From Egibacter rhizosphaerae (lineage in GTDB: Bacteria > Actinomycetota > Nitriliruptoria > Euzebyales > Egibacteraceae): DNA of 64,000 bases. Where the stretch lies: assembly GCF_004322855.1 (NCBI RefSeq), contig NZ_CP036402.1, positions 620,001 through 684,000 of the forward strand, given 5' to 3'. Both the position numbers and the translations under genes were made by a program. Each line of letters starts with the position of its first letter. Positions within the stretch are counted from its first letter, which is position 1. Below the pieces are notes generated by a model. That model saw only the letters and a list, made by a program, of their open reading frames with translations, did not search any database and was not told the origin of the DNA. Positions 1 to 8,414 of the stretch are shown here, piece by piece.

Positions 1-236
1 AGCCGTTCGGCCTCCGCCTCGCCCGCGCGATCGAGACCGTGAACCCCGCGATCGCCGACGACGAGAGCGCCAGGCTGCTGCGGTGCGCGCCGGGCACCCT
101 CCTGCTGTTGATCCACCGGGTCACCCACACCGCCGACGACGAGCCGCTCGAGTGGTCCCGACTGCGCTTCCTGGGCGGGCACTACGAGTACCGCGTCGAG
201 CTCCACCCGAGCCGGCCGGCGGAGGGGCCCGCGTGA
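1..236 (+). CDS. GntR-family regulator, UTRA domain C-terminus (partial)
   Basis: Only the last 77 residues lie in the window (reading frame from base 3). They match the end of the UTRA ligand-binding domain of HutC/GntR regulators: an arginine-glutamate pair followed by the IADDESARLL segment, then a PGT-LLLIHRVTH strand, and a closing GHYEYRVEL strand. The N-terminal winged helix is off the left edge. Its TGA overlaps a GTG that opens a repeat mini-ORF leading to the isomerase gene, so it is probably co-transcribed with the microcompartment operon and may respond to a sugar phosphate. The ligand is unknown. Confidence 0.8.
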   Translation, partial: PFGLRLARAIETVNPAIADDESARLLRCAPGTLLLLIHRVTHTADDEPLEWSRLRFLGGHYEYRVELHPSRPAEGPA

Positions 237-262
237 GCCGGCCGGCGGAGGGCCCCGCGTGA
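211..262 (+). repeat. 26-bp tandem duplication over the GntR stop / rpiB start
   Basis: Two adjacent 26-base copies (211-236 and 237-262) differ only in how a G-run and C-run are divided. Each ends in GCGTGA. In copy 1 the TGA is the GntR stop; in copy 2 the GTG is the rpiB start. The second copy is also readable from GTG 233 as a 9-codon mini-ORF (VSRPAEGPA) whose TGA (260-262) overlaps the rpiB GTG (259-261). An ancestral GTGA overlap seems to have been duplicated. Confidence 0.85.
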
Positions 263-861
263 GCGGCGAGCCGTCACGGGAGGAGATCCGCGGCCTGGTC
301 ACGGCGGTCGTCGACGAGGTCCTCGGCGACGCGTCGAACCCGGCCTCCCAGGAGGCCGCCGCCCGCAGCGAGGCCGACGCGCGCAGCGGCGCGGCCGGCG
401 CGGACCGGATCGCGGTCGGCGCCGACCACGGCGGGTTCGCCCTGAAGGAGCGGCTCGCGGCCGAGCTGCGCGACCGCGGCCACGCCGTCACCGATTGCGG
501 GACCCACAGCACGGAGTCCGCCGACTACCCCGATTTCGCCCACGCGGTCGCCCGCCACGTCGCCGACGGCAGCTGCGACGTCGGCATCGTCGTCGACGGC
601 GCGGGCATCGGGTCCGCGATGACCGCGAACAAGGTCCCCGGGATCCGGGCCGCGACGTGCTGGGACGTCTCCAGCGCGCAGAACAGCCGCGAGCACAACC
701 ACGCCAACGTGCTCTCCCTCGGGGCGGGGCTGCTCGGCGAGAACCTCGCCCTGCAGGTCGTGTACGCGTGGCTGGCCACCCCGTGGGGAGGCGAGCGGCA
801 CGCGCGGCGCGTGAACAAGATCACCGAGTACGAGGGGCGCTACCTGAGGGGGCAGCGGTGA
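259..861 (+). CDS. RpiB/LacAB-family sugar-phosphate isomerase, BMC-associated
   Basis: A 200-residue RpiB-fold protein. Residues 1-25 form a predicted amphipathic helix ([16 protein letters not shown]) followed by an Ala/Ser/Gly-rich linker, the layout of an encapsulation peptide that targets enzymes into microcompartments. The catalytic domain starts near residue 50 with [10 protein letters not shown] (Asp56-His57) and retains [10 protein letters not shown] (His146). The usual RpiB catalytic cysteine in the ICGTG motif is replaced by Asp113 (VVDGAGIG), and the glutamate used by the mycobacterial type is not present either, so the substrate may not be ribose-5-phosphate. The GTG start was chosen because it overlaps the preceding mini-ORF stop. 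It overlaps deoC by 4 bases. Confidence 0.88.
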   Translation: MSGEPSREEIRGLVTAVVDEVLGDASNPASQEAAARSEADARSGAAGADRIAVGADHGGFALKERLAAELRDRGHAVTDCGTHSTESADYPDFAHAVARHVADGSCDVGIVVDGAGIGSAMTANKVPGIRAATCWDVSSAQNSREHNHANVLSLGAGLLGENLALQVVYAWLATPWGGERHARRVNKITEYEGRYLRGQR

Positions 862-1742
862 GAAGCGACCGCGACAGGCTCGTCGAGACGGTGACCGAGG
901 AGGTCGTGCGGGCGCTCGAGGCCCGCCACGGGTCGAGCACCGATCAGGCCGGTGGAACCGGATGCCCGAACTGCACCGGGACGCGGGCCACCGACCCGGC
1001 CGAGAAGGTCCGCGAGATCGTCGACACCGGAGCCGACCGCATCGCCCACAACGGGCACGGACACGACGTGCCCGACGACCTCGCCTCCTACATCGACCAC
1101 ACGCTGCTGCGCGCCGACGTGACCGCCGACGACGTCGATCAGCTCTGCGACGAAGCGCTGCGCTTCTCGTTCAAGGCCGTCTGCGTGAACCCCACCTGGG
1201 TGCGCCGCTGCGCGCAGCTGCTGCGCGGCACCGACGTCGAGGTCGCCTCCGTCGTCGGCTTCCCGCTCGGGGCGACGACGCGACAGACCAAGGCCCTCGA
1301 GGCGCGCCGAGCACTGCGCGACGGCGCGACCGAGATCGACATGGTCGTCAACGTCGGGGCGCTCAAGAGCGGCCATCACGACGACGTCCGCGCCGACATC
1401 GAGGGCGTCGCCGACGCGTGCCACGAGACCCGCGGACGGCTGAAGGTGATCATCGAGACCGCCTACCTCACCGACGAGGAGAAGGTGGTCGCCAGCCACC
1501 TCGCCAAGCAGGCGCGCGCCGACTTCGTCAAGACCTCCACCGGCTTCGGACCCGGAGGGGCGACGGCCTACGACGTGCTGCTCATCCGCGAGACCGTCGG
1601 CGAGCACATGGAACTCAAGGCGTCGGGGGGCATCCGCACCGAGGAGGACATCCGCACGATGCTCGCCGCCGGCGCGACGCGCATCGGAGCGTCCGCGGGC
1701 GTGCAGATCATGACCGGCGGCGACGGCGACGGCGGGTACTGA
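858..1742 (+). CDS. deoC: Deoxyribose-5-phosphate aldolase (DERA), BMC cargo
   Basis: A 294-residue class I aldolase that cleaves 2-deoxyribose-5-phosphate to acetaldehyde and glyceraldehyde-3-phosphate. Schiff-base Lys225 lies in [14 protein letters not shown], proton-relay residues are Asp161 ([12 protein letters not shown]) and Lys254 ([11 protein letters not shown]), and the domain begins at YIDHTLL (79). Ahead of it are about 78 extra residues: an amphipathic helix at 5-23 ([19 protein letters not shown]) that looks like an encapsulation peptide, then a CPNC motif (Cys36, Cys39) and a second short helix. GTG 858 is preferred: it overlaps the rpiB stop as GTGA and sits behind a GAGGGGG ribosome site. 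Confidence 0.93.
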   Translation: MRSDRDRLVETVTEEVVRALEARHGSSTDQAGGTGCPNCTGTRATDPAEKVREIVDTGADRIAHNGHGHDVPDDLASYIDHTLLRADVTADDVDQLCDEALRFSFKAVCVNPTWVRRCAQLLRGTDVEVASVVGFPLGATTRQTKALEARRALRDGATEIDMVVNVGALKSGHHDDVRADIEGVADACHETRGRLKVIIETAYLTDEEKVVASHLAKQARADFVKTSTGFGPGGATAYDVLLIRETVGEHMELKASGGIRTEEDIRTMLAAGATRIGASAGVQIMTGGDGDGGY

Positions 1743-1786
1743 ACCCGGCCAATGGGAGGCGCGATGAGCAGGCCGAAGGAGAACCG

Positions 1787-2422
1787 ATGAGCAGTGGTGA
1801 TGTCGAGCTCAGGGCGTACTGCTTCCTGGACAACCTCCAGCCGCAGTACGCCGCGTTCCTGGGGACGGTGGCGCCCGGCTTCCTGCCCGTCGCCGGCGAC
1901 GCCTCCCTCTTCATCGAGGTGGCCCCGGGCATCGAGATCAACCGGCTGACCGACGTCGCGGTGAAGTCCACCACGGTCAAGCCCGGGATGCAGATCGTCG
2001 AGCGGGTCTTCGGGCTGCTCGAGGTCCACGCGCCGGAGCAGTCCGAGACGCGCGAGGCCGGCGCGGCCGTCCTCGACTCCATCGGTCTGGCCGAGCAGGA
2101 CCGGATCAAGCCGCAGATCCTGTCGAGCCAGATCATCCGGCACGTCGACGACCACCACACCCAGCTGATCAACCGGATGCGGCACGGGCAGATGCTGATC
2201 CGCCATCAGACCTTGTACGTGCTGGAGTGCCAGCCGGCGGCCTACGCGGCGCTGGCGGCCAACGAGGCCGAGAAGGCCGCGGAGGTCAACATCCTCGAGG
2301 TGCGGGCGTTCGGCTCGCAGGGTCGCGTCTACCTCGGTGGCGAGGAGCGCGACATCGACGTCGGTTGGCAGGCGGCCGTGGCGGCGCTCGAGGGGTTGGA
2401 CGGCCGCGAGCCCTCGCGGTAG
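1787..2422 (+). CDS. BMC-T shell protein (tandem BMC domains), double-stacking type
   Basis: 211 residues, two BMC domains, expected to form a pseudohexameric trimer in the shell. It starts [21 protein letters not shown] and carries the [17 protein letters not shown] and [22 protein letters not shown] segments. From memory these closely resemble the Haliangium ochraceum trimer HO_3341, whose relatives form stacked double trimers with a gated central pore proposed to pass large metabolites. The ATG was picked for the AAGGAGAA site 5-6 bases before it. It lies 44 bases after deoC in the same operon. Confidence 0.93.
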   Translation: MSSGDVELRAYCFLDNLQPQYAAFLGTVAPGFLPVAGDASLFIEVAPGIEINRLTDVAVKSTTVKPGMQIVERVFGLLEVHAPEQSETREAGAAVLDSIGLAEQDRIKPQILSSQIIRHVDDHHTQLINRMRHGQMLIRHQTLYVLECQPAAYAALAANEAEKAAEVNILEVRAFGSQGRVYLGGEERDIDVGWQAAVAALEGLDGREPSR

Positions 2423-2496
2423 CGCGATCCCTCGAGCAAGTACCGCGACAACCCCGAGCAGCAACGCGAACCCCGAGCAGCAGAAGGAGCAGAGCG

Positions 2497-2808
2497 ATGG
2501 CTGAGGCCCTGGGCATGATCGAGTGCCGGAGCTTTCCGGCGATGGTGGAGGCCGCCGACGCGATGGTGAAGGCCGCGAAGGTCTCGCTGGTGTCGATGGA
2601 GAAGACCGGCGGCGGGTACGTGACCGCCGTCGTGCGTGGCGACGTCGCCGCGGTGAAGGCCGCGGTACAGGCCGGCGTGCAGAGTTCCGAGCGCGTCGGT
2701 GAGCTGGTGACGAGCCACGTGATCGCCCGCCCGCACGCCAACGTCGACGAGGTGCTGCCCCTCGGGCGCGGCGCCGCGGCGGAGGTCGGCGCCGGCAGCG
2801 ACGCGTAG
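2497..2808 (+). CDS. BMC-H shell hexamer protein
   Basis: A 103-residue single BMC domain (Pfam BMC, PduA/EutM/CcmK group), the main facet tile. It opens with ALGMIECRSF, includes the conserved AADAMVKAAKV helix and the EKTGGGYVTAVVRGDV strand, and ends with HVIARPHANVDEVLPLG. Overall it looks very like the Haliangium BMC-H as I remember it. An AGAAGGAGC ribosome site lies 8 bases upstream. The 74-base gap before it contains a short imperfect duplication of AACCCCGAGCAGCA. It is the only BMC-H in the visible part, so it should make most of the shell. Confidence 0.95.
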   Translation: MAEALGMIECRSFPAMVEAADAMVKAAKVSLVSMEKTGGGYVTAVVRGDVAAVKAAVQAGVQSSERVGELVTSHVIARPHANVDEVLPLGRGAAAEVGAGSDA

Positions 2809-2875
2809 GCCGACCGATGACGGTCAGCCGCCGCATCGCGGCACCGGGCGCCCTCGGTGACGGAAGGAGGCGCGC

Positions 2876-3180
2876 GTGCTCCTAGCGAAGGTGGCCGGCA
2901 CGCTCGTCGCGAGCCGCAAGGAGCCGACGATCGAGGGCATCAAGTTCCTCTTGGTGCGCACGCTCGACGACGACGGCAACGAGACCGGGCAGTCGCTCGT
3001 GGCCATGGACGCCGTCGGCGCAGGGGTCGATGAGGTCGTGATGGTCGCGCAGGGCAGCTCCGCCCGCCAGACCGAGACCACCCGCGACCGGCCCTGCGAC
3101 GCGGTGGTCATGGCCATCGTCGACACGTGGGACGTGGGTGGCCAGGAACGATTCCACAAGTACCGGACGGTGGATGAGGC

Positions 3181-3184
<4 letters not shown>
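2876..3184 (+). CDS. BMC-P shell vertex pentamer (EutN/CcmL), copy 1
   Basis: 102 residues of the EutN/CcmL family that caps the shell vertices. It starts [20 protein letters not shown], continues [16 protein letters not shown] and [25 protein letters not shown], and ends with the [14 protein letters not shown] strand. The GTG start follows a strong GGAAGGAGG. The stop overlaps the ATG of the aldehyde dehydrogenase (ATGA), so the pentamer and the enzyme are translationally coupled. Confidence 0.94.
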
Positions 3185-4641
<1,457 letters not shown>

Positions 4642-4645
4642 CGCG

Positions 4646-5230
4646 ATGGAACCCTCGGTCGCGGTCTGCGAGCTCGACTCGGTCGCACGGGGCATCGCCG
4701 CCGCCGACGCGATGGTCAAGCGCTCGCCGCTGGACGTGATGCGCGCGGGAACGGTGCACCCGGGCAAGTACCTCGTGCTGCTCGCCGGCGAGACCGCCGA
4801 CGTCGAGGAGGCCCTGGAGGCCGGCCAGGAGGCCGCGGGCGCCGCCATGGTCGGCCTGGTGTTCCTGCCCGACGTGCACGAGGACGTGGTCGCGGCCATC
4901 CAGGGCGTCCGCCGGCCCGCGCACGAGGCGCTCGGGGTCATCGAGACCGGCACCGTCGCGTCGGCGATCGAGTCGGCGGACGCGGCCGTCAAGGGCGCCG
5001 AGGTCGTGCTGCGCGAGCTGCGGCTCGCCGACGACCTCGGGGGGAAGGCCTACGTACTGCTGGGAGGCACGGTCTCGGAGGTCCAGGCCGGCGTCGACAT
5101 CGGCACCGCTCGGGTTCCCGCCGGCGACCTGATCGAGCACGTCGTGATCGCGCAGCTGCACGAGGAGACCGACCAGAACCTCACCGCCGACGCGCGCTTC
5201 GCCCCGCGGATCCCCGGGAGGGTCGACTGA
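4646..5230 (+). CDS. BMC-T shell protein (tandem BMC domains), single-layer type
   Basis: 194 residues with two clear BMC domains, the first starting AVCELDSVARGIAAADAMVK and the second ALGVIETGTVASAIESADAAVKGAE. From memory it resembles Haliangium HO_5812, a single-layer trimer, and so differs from the first BMC-T of this operon. It begins 4 bases after the dehydrogenase stop. Its TGA overlaps the ATG of a repeat-built mini-ORF (TGATG), which leads to the next pentamer gene. Confidence 0.93.
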   Translation: MEPSVAVCELDSVARGIAAADAMVKRSPLDVMRAGTVHPGKYLVLLAGETADVEEALEAGQEAAGAAMVGLVFLPDVHEDVVAAIQGVRRPAHEALGVIETGTVASAIESADAAVKGAEVVLRELRLADDLGGKAYVLLGGTVSEVQAGVDIGTARVPAGDLIEHVVIAQLHEETDQNLTADARFAPRIPGRVD

Positions 5231-5330
5231 TGGGCGCGGTCGGCGAGGGTCGACTGATGGGCGCGGTCGGCGAGGGTCGACTGATGGGCGCGGTCGGCGA
5301 GGGTCGACTGATGGGGAGGGTCGACTGATG
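5220..5330 (+). repeat. 27-bp tandem repeat over the BMC-T stop / BMC-P start
   Basis: Three full 27-base units (5220-5246, 5247-5273, 5274-5300), a 17-base partial unit (5301-5317) and the start of another (5318-5330). Every copy contains the GACTGATG string in which the BMC-T TGA and the BMC-P2 ATG overlap. It appears to be an expansion of that overlap by whole codons. Confidence 0.92.
5230..5328 (+). CDS. Repeat-built relay mini-ORF between BMC-T and BMC-P2
   Basis: A 32-codon ORF whose ATG overlaps the BMC-T stop (TGATG at 5228-5232) and whose own TGA (5326-5328) overlaps the BMC-P2 ATG in the same way. The product would be three copies of the nine-residue unit MGAVGEGRL and then MGRVD. 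It has no fold of its own; if translated, it would carry terminating ribosomes from one shell gene to the next. Whether it is really translated is unknown; the double overlap is what the sequence shows. Confidence 0.45.
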   Translation: MGAVGEGRLMGAVGEGRLMGAVGEGRLMGRVD

Positions 5331-5612
5331 CAGCTCGCGCGCGTGCGGGGCACGGTCGTCGCCTCGGTGAAGGCCGCCGGGCTGGAGGGTGTGCGGTTTC
5401 TGCTCGTCCAACCGCTCGACCGCCGCCAGCAGCCCAAGGGGACCCCGCTGGTGGCCGCCGACGCGCTCGAGATGGCCGGTCCCGACGAGCTCGTCTACGT
5501 CGTGGGCGCGCGCGAGGCGGCGCAGGCACTGCGCGAGACCTTCGTGCCCGTCGACCACGCCGTGGTCGGCATCGTCGACGCCGTGGAGGACGTGCGCGGG
5601 GGCGCGACATGA
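5328..5612 (+). CDS. BMC-P shell vertex pentamer (EutN/CcmL), copy 2
   Basis: 94 residues of the EutN/CcmL family: MQLARVRGTVVASVKAAGLE at the start, RFLLVQPLDRRQQPKGTPLV, the AADALEMAGPDELVYVVGAREA pore region and the closing VDHAVVGIVDAVEDV strand. No independent ribosome site is evident, since the bases before the ATG are repeat sequence, so translation should depend on coupling through the preceding overlap. The TGA overlaps the ATG (5609) of a second mini-ORF. Confidence 0.93.
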   Translation: MQLARVRGTVVASVKAAGLEGVRFLLVQPLDRRQQPKGTPLVAADALEMAGPDELVYVVGAREAAQALRETFVPVDHAVVGIVDAVEDVRGGAT

Positions 5613-5686
5613 AGCACGGGGGCGACACGAAGCACGGGGGCGACACGAAGCACGGGGGCGACACGAAGCGCGGGAGGCCGACATGA
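5609..5686 (+). CDS. Repeat-built relay mini-ORF between BMC-P2 and BMC-P3
   Basis: A 25-codon ORF beginning at the ATGA that ends BMC-P2 and ending at the ATGA (5683-5686) that starts BMC-P3. It is made of an 18-base unit (KHGGDT) repeated three times, then KRGRPT. Only the first and last ATG survive; the inner copies read ACG where the start codon would be, so no extra starts are present inside. An AGG ribosome-site core for BMC-P3 (5675-5677) lies in its tail. Translation is inferred, not shown. Confidence 0.45.
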   Translation: MKHGGDTKHGGDTKHGGDTKRGRPT

Positions 5687-5967
5687 AGATCGGCAAGGTC
5701 TCGGCGACGGTCGTCGCGACCGTGGAGGCGCCGCTGTTCGAGGACCACCGCCTCCTCCTGTGCGACCTCCTCGACGACGACGGGAACCCCACCGGTGGCT
5801 ACGTCATCGCGAGCGACTTCGTCGGTGCCGGCGCCGGCGAGACCGTGCTCATCCTCGACGAGGGCAACTCCGCGCGGATGATCGCCGGGCTCGACCGGGG
5901 CCCGCTGCGGGCGGTGATCGTCGGCATCGTCGACGAGGTCGACCGCGACGGCGACAGCTGGGCCTGA
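5683..5967 (+). CDS. BMC-P shell vertex pentamer (EutN/CcmL), copy 3
   Basis: 94 residues of the EutN/CcmL family: MKIGKVSATVVATVEAPLFE, then RLLLCDLLDDDGNPTGGYVI, DFVGAGAGETVLILDEGNSAR and the LRAVIVGIVDEVDRDG end. A GGGAGG site lies 5-7 bases before the ATG. It is the last gene of the visible microcompartment operon. Three divergent pentamer paralogues with one BMC-H is also the Haliangium arrangement. Confidence 0.94.
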   Translation: MKIGKVSATVVATVEAPLFEDHRLLLCDLLDDDGNPTGGYVIASDFVGAGAGETVLILDEGNSARMIAGLDRGPLRAVIVGIVDEVDRDGDSWA

Positions 5968-6034
5968 CCCGGCTGCCTGGGGCTGACCCGGCTGCCTGGG
6001 GCTGACCCGGCTGCCTGGACCTGACCCGGCTGCC
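5964..6034 (+). repeat. 19-bp tandem repeat on the BMC-P3 stop codon
   Basis: Nearly four copies of CTGACCCGGCTGCCTGGGG starting on the last codon of BMC-P3; each copy contains the TGA. It fills most of the 98 bases before the next gene. There is no start codon overlap here, unlike the arrays inside the operon. Confidence 0.9.
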
Positions 6035-6065
6035 GACACCGGACATCGCACCGATACTGTCGCCC

Positions 6066-7535
6066 ATGCCCGCGTTCCTCGCCGGTCTCCTCGTGTTCGT
6101 CACCTCCGGTGCCGTGCTCGTGCTGGAGATCCTCGCCGCCCGCGTCCTGGCCCCGTACGTGGGCGACACCCTGCAGACCTACACCGGGATCATCGGCACG
6201 GTGCTGGCCGGCATCGCGATCGGCACCTGGCTGGGCGGACGGCTGGCCGACCGGATCGACCCCCGGCACCTGCTCGGCCCGACCATCGCGCTCGGCGGGA
6301 TCCTCGCGCTCCTCGTCCTGCCGATCGTGGGCCTGTTCGGGCCCGCGCTCGCCGGCCGCGAGGTCGTCTCGATCCTCCTCCTCGCCGCGCTCGGCTTCTT
6401 CGCGCCCGCCGCGGTGCTGTCCGCGGTCACCCCGACGGTCGTGAAGCTCCAGCTGTCGACCCTGGACGAGACCGGCACGGTGGTGGGACGCCTCTCCGCG
6501 CTCGGCACGGCCGGGGCGATCCTGGGCACGTTCCTCACCGGCTTCGTGCTCCTCGCCGCGTTCGCGACTCGCCCCATCGTCCTCGGCCTCGGCGGCCTGC
6601 TCGTGGTCGCCGGAATCGCGCTCTGGTGGTGGCTGGCGCCGCGACGCCGGCTCGCGTCCGCAGGCGTCGCCGCGCTCGCGGCCGCGGCCCTGACCGGCCT
6701 CACCCCGGTGGCCTGCGAGCTCGAGTCGGCCTACCACTGCGTGCAGATCGAGGAGGACCCGGATCGGGAGTCGGGGCGCACGCTCGTCATGGACGCGCTG
6801 CGGCACTCCTACGTCGACGTCGACGACGTCGCCCACCTCGAGTTCGACTACAGCCGCGCGATCGTCGCGGCCATCGAATCCGAGGCATCCAACCCACCGC
6901 ACGGCTACCACATCGGCGGCGCGGGCCTCACCATTCCCCGCTACCTCGCCGCCGAGCACGGCACCGACCAGGTCGTCGCCGAGATCGACCCGGCCCTCGA
7001 GGCGCTCGCGATCGACCGCTTCGGCTTCGAGCCCCGTGAGGAACCCGTGGACGTCGTCGTCGCCGACGCGCGCCTCGACCTCGCCGGCCGGGGCGACGCG
7101 GACTTCGATGTCATCGTCGGCGACGCGTTCGGGGGCCTCGCCGTGCCGTGGCACCTGACGACGAAGGAGTTCCTCGCCGACGTCCGGGCCGCGCTGGCCG
7201 ACGACGGCCTCTACACGATGAACCTCATCGACCACCCACCGCAGGCCTTCGCGCGGGCGCAGGCGCGAACGCTCGCCGAGGCCTTCGAGCACGCCGCCGT
7301 GCTCGGCCCGGCCGAACGGCTCGACGGCACCGAGGGCGGCAACCTCGTGCTCGCGGCGAGCGACGCGCCCCTCGACGGTCTCGGGTCCGCGATCGATCGC
7401 GCCGACCTCGACTGGGAGGTGCGGGGCAACGCCGCGGATTGGGCGGGGGACGCCGACCCCCTCGTCGACGAACACGCTCCCGTCGATCAACTGCTGACGC
7501 CGGTACCCCAGGGGGCACGGGAGCTCGGACTGTGA
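6066..7535 (+). CDS. Membrane-fused spermidine synthase-like protein
   Basis: 489 residues in two parts. Residues 1-220 contain about seven hydrophobic segments in a transporter-like arrangement (GIIGTVLAGIAIGTWLGGRLADR near 40), as in fused MFS/SpeE-like proteins. From about 230 a SpeE-like Rossmann methyltransferase/aminopropyltransferase domain follows, with HSYVDVDDVAHLEFDY, GYHIGGAGLTIPRYLA and DVIVGDAFGGLAVPWHL. Substrate unknown; true polyamine synthesis is not certain because many such fusions have diverged. It is monocistronic, 98 bases after the microcompartment operon, and not obviously related to it. Confidence 0.82.
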   Translation: MPAFLAGLLVFVTSGAVLVLEILAARVLAPYVGDTLQTYTGIIGTVLAGIAIGTWLGGRLADRIDPRHLLGPTIALGGILALLVLPIVGLFGPALAGREVVSILLLAALGFFAPAAVLSAVTPTVVKLQLSTLDETGTVVGRLSALGTAGAILGTFLTGFVLLAAFATRPIVLGLGGLLVVAGIALWWWLAPRRRLASAGVAALAAAALTGLTPVACELESAYHCVQIEEDPDRESGRTLVMDALRHSYVDVDDVAHLEFDYSRAIVAAIESEASNPPHGYHIGGAGLTIPRYLAAEHGTDQVVAEIDPALEALAIDRFGFEPREEPVDVVVADARLDLAGRGDADFDVIVGDAFGGLAVPWHLTTKEFLADVRAALADDGLYTMNLIDHPPQAFARAQARTLAEAFEHAAVLGPAERLDGTEGGNLVLAASDAPLDGLGSAIDRADLDWEVRGNAADWAGDADPLVDEHAPVDQLLTPVPQGARELGL

Positions 7536-7640
7536 CGATTGTCGCAGCCGGCTCACTCATCCCGTGAGATTCTCCACCATTCGCGTTAACGTGCTTGTGC
7601 CCGAAGGCCGGGCCCCGGACCGCAGACGGAGACCGCCCCG

Positions 7641-8414
7641 ATGACCGACGCACAGACACGTCCCCCGCCGGAGCACGCGATCGCCGCGTGGGGGGTGCGC
7701 AAAACCTTCGGCACCACGGTGGCCGCCGACAGCGTCGACCTCGCCGTGCCTCGCGGCGCGCTGTTCGGCCTCGTCGGGCCCAACGGCGCGGGCAAGACCA
7801 CGTTCCTGCGCGCCGCCACCGGCCTCCTGCGACCCGATTCGGGGCAGGTCTTCGTCGAGGGCGTCGAGGTCTGGGAGGACCCGGTCGCGGCCCGCTCGAT
7901 CGTCGGGGTGCTGCCCGAGGACCCGCGGCTGTTCGACCGGCTGTCCGGCATGCAACTCCTCACCTACACCGGTCAGCTCTTCGGGCTCACCCGGGAATCG
8001 GCCCGCGCCCGCGCCACCGAGCTGCTGAACGTGCTCGAACTGTCCCCGGACGCGGGAACGCTCGTCGTCGACTACAGCCAGGGCATGCGCAAGAAGATCG
8101 GGCTGGCCGCGGCCATGATCCACGGGCCCAGGGTCCTCTTCCTCGACGAGCCCTTCGAGTCCGTGGACCCCGTGAGCGCGCGCACGATCCGCGGGCTGCT
8201 CCAGCAGCACGTCGACAACGGCGGCACGATCGTGCTCTCCAGCCACGTGATGGAGCTCGTCGAGCGGTTGTGCGACCACCTCGGGGTGATCCACCAGGGC
8301 CGCGTCGTGGCCCAGGGTCCGACCGAGGAGGTTCGCGGGGGTCGCCGGCTCGACGAGGTGTTCGCCGATCTGGTCGACGCAGAGCAGGGCGAGATCGGGC
8401 TCTCATGGCTCTGA
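7641..8414 (+). CDS. ABC transporter ATP-binding protein
   Basis: 257 residues: Walker A GPNGAGKTT (about 52-60), ABC signature YSQGMRKK (about 146), Walker B VLFLDEPF followed by a switch histidine in LSSHVMELVERL. It looks like the ATPase of an ABC-2-type export system. The reading frame runs into the permease gene with a 10-base overlap, so the two form a pair. The substrate cannot be told from the sequence. Confidence 0.92.
   Translation: MTDAQTRPPPEHAIAAWGVRKTFGTTVAADSVDLAVPRGALFGLVGPNGAGKTTFLRAATGLLRPDSGQVFVEGVEVWEDPVAARSIVGVLPEDPRLFDRLSGMQLLTYTGQLFGLTRESARARATELLNVLELSPDAGTLVVDYSQGMRKKIGLAAAMIHGPRVLFLDEPFESVDPVSARTIRGLLQQHVDNGGTIVLSSHVMELVERLCDHLGVIHQGRVVAQGPTEEVRGGRRLDEVFADLVDAEQGEIGLSWL

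Noticed and set aside
5964-6034. Another relay mini-ORF after BMC-P3
   Set aside because: The 19-base unit is not a codon multiple, no start codon overlaps the BMC-P3 stop and the next gene is 98 bases away.
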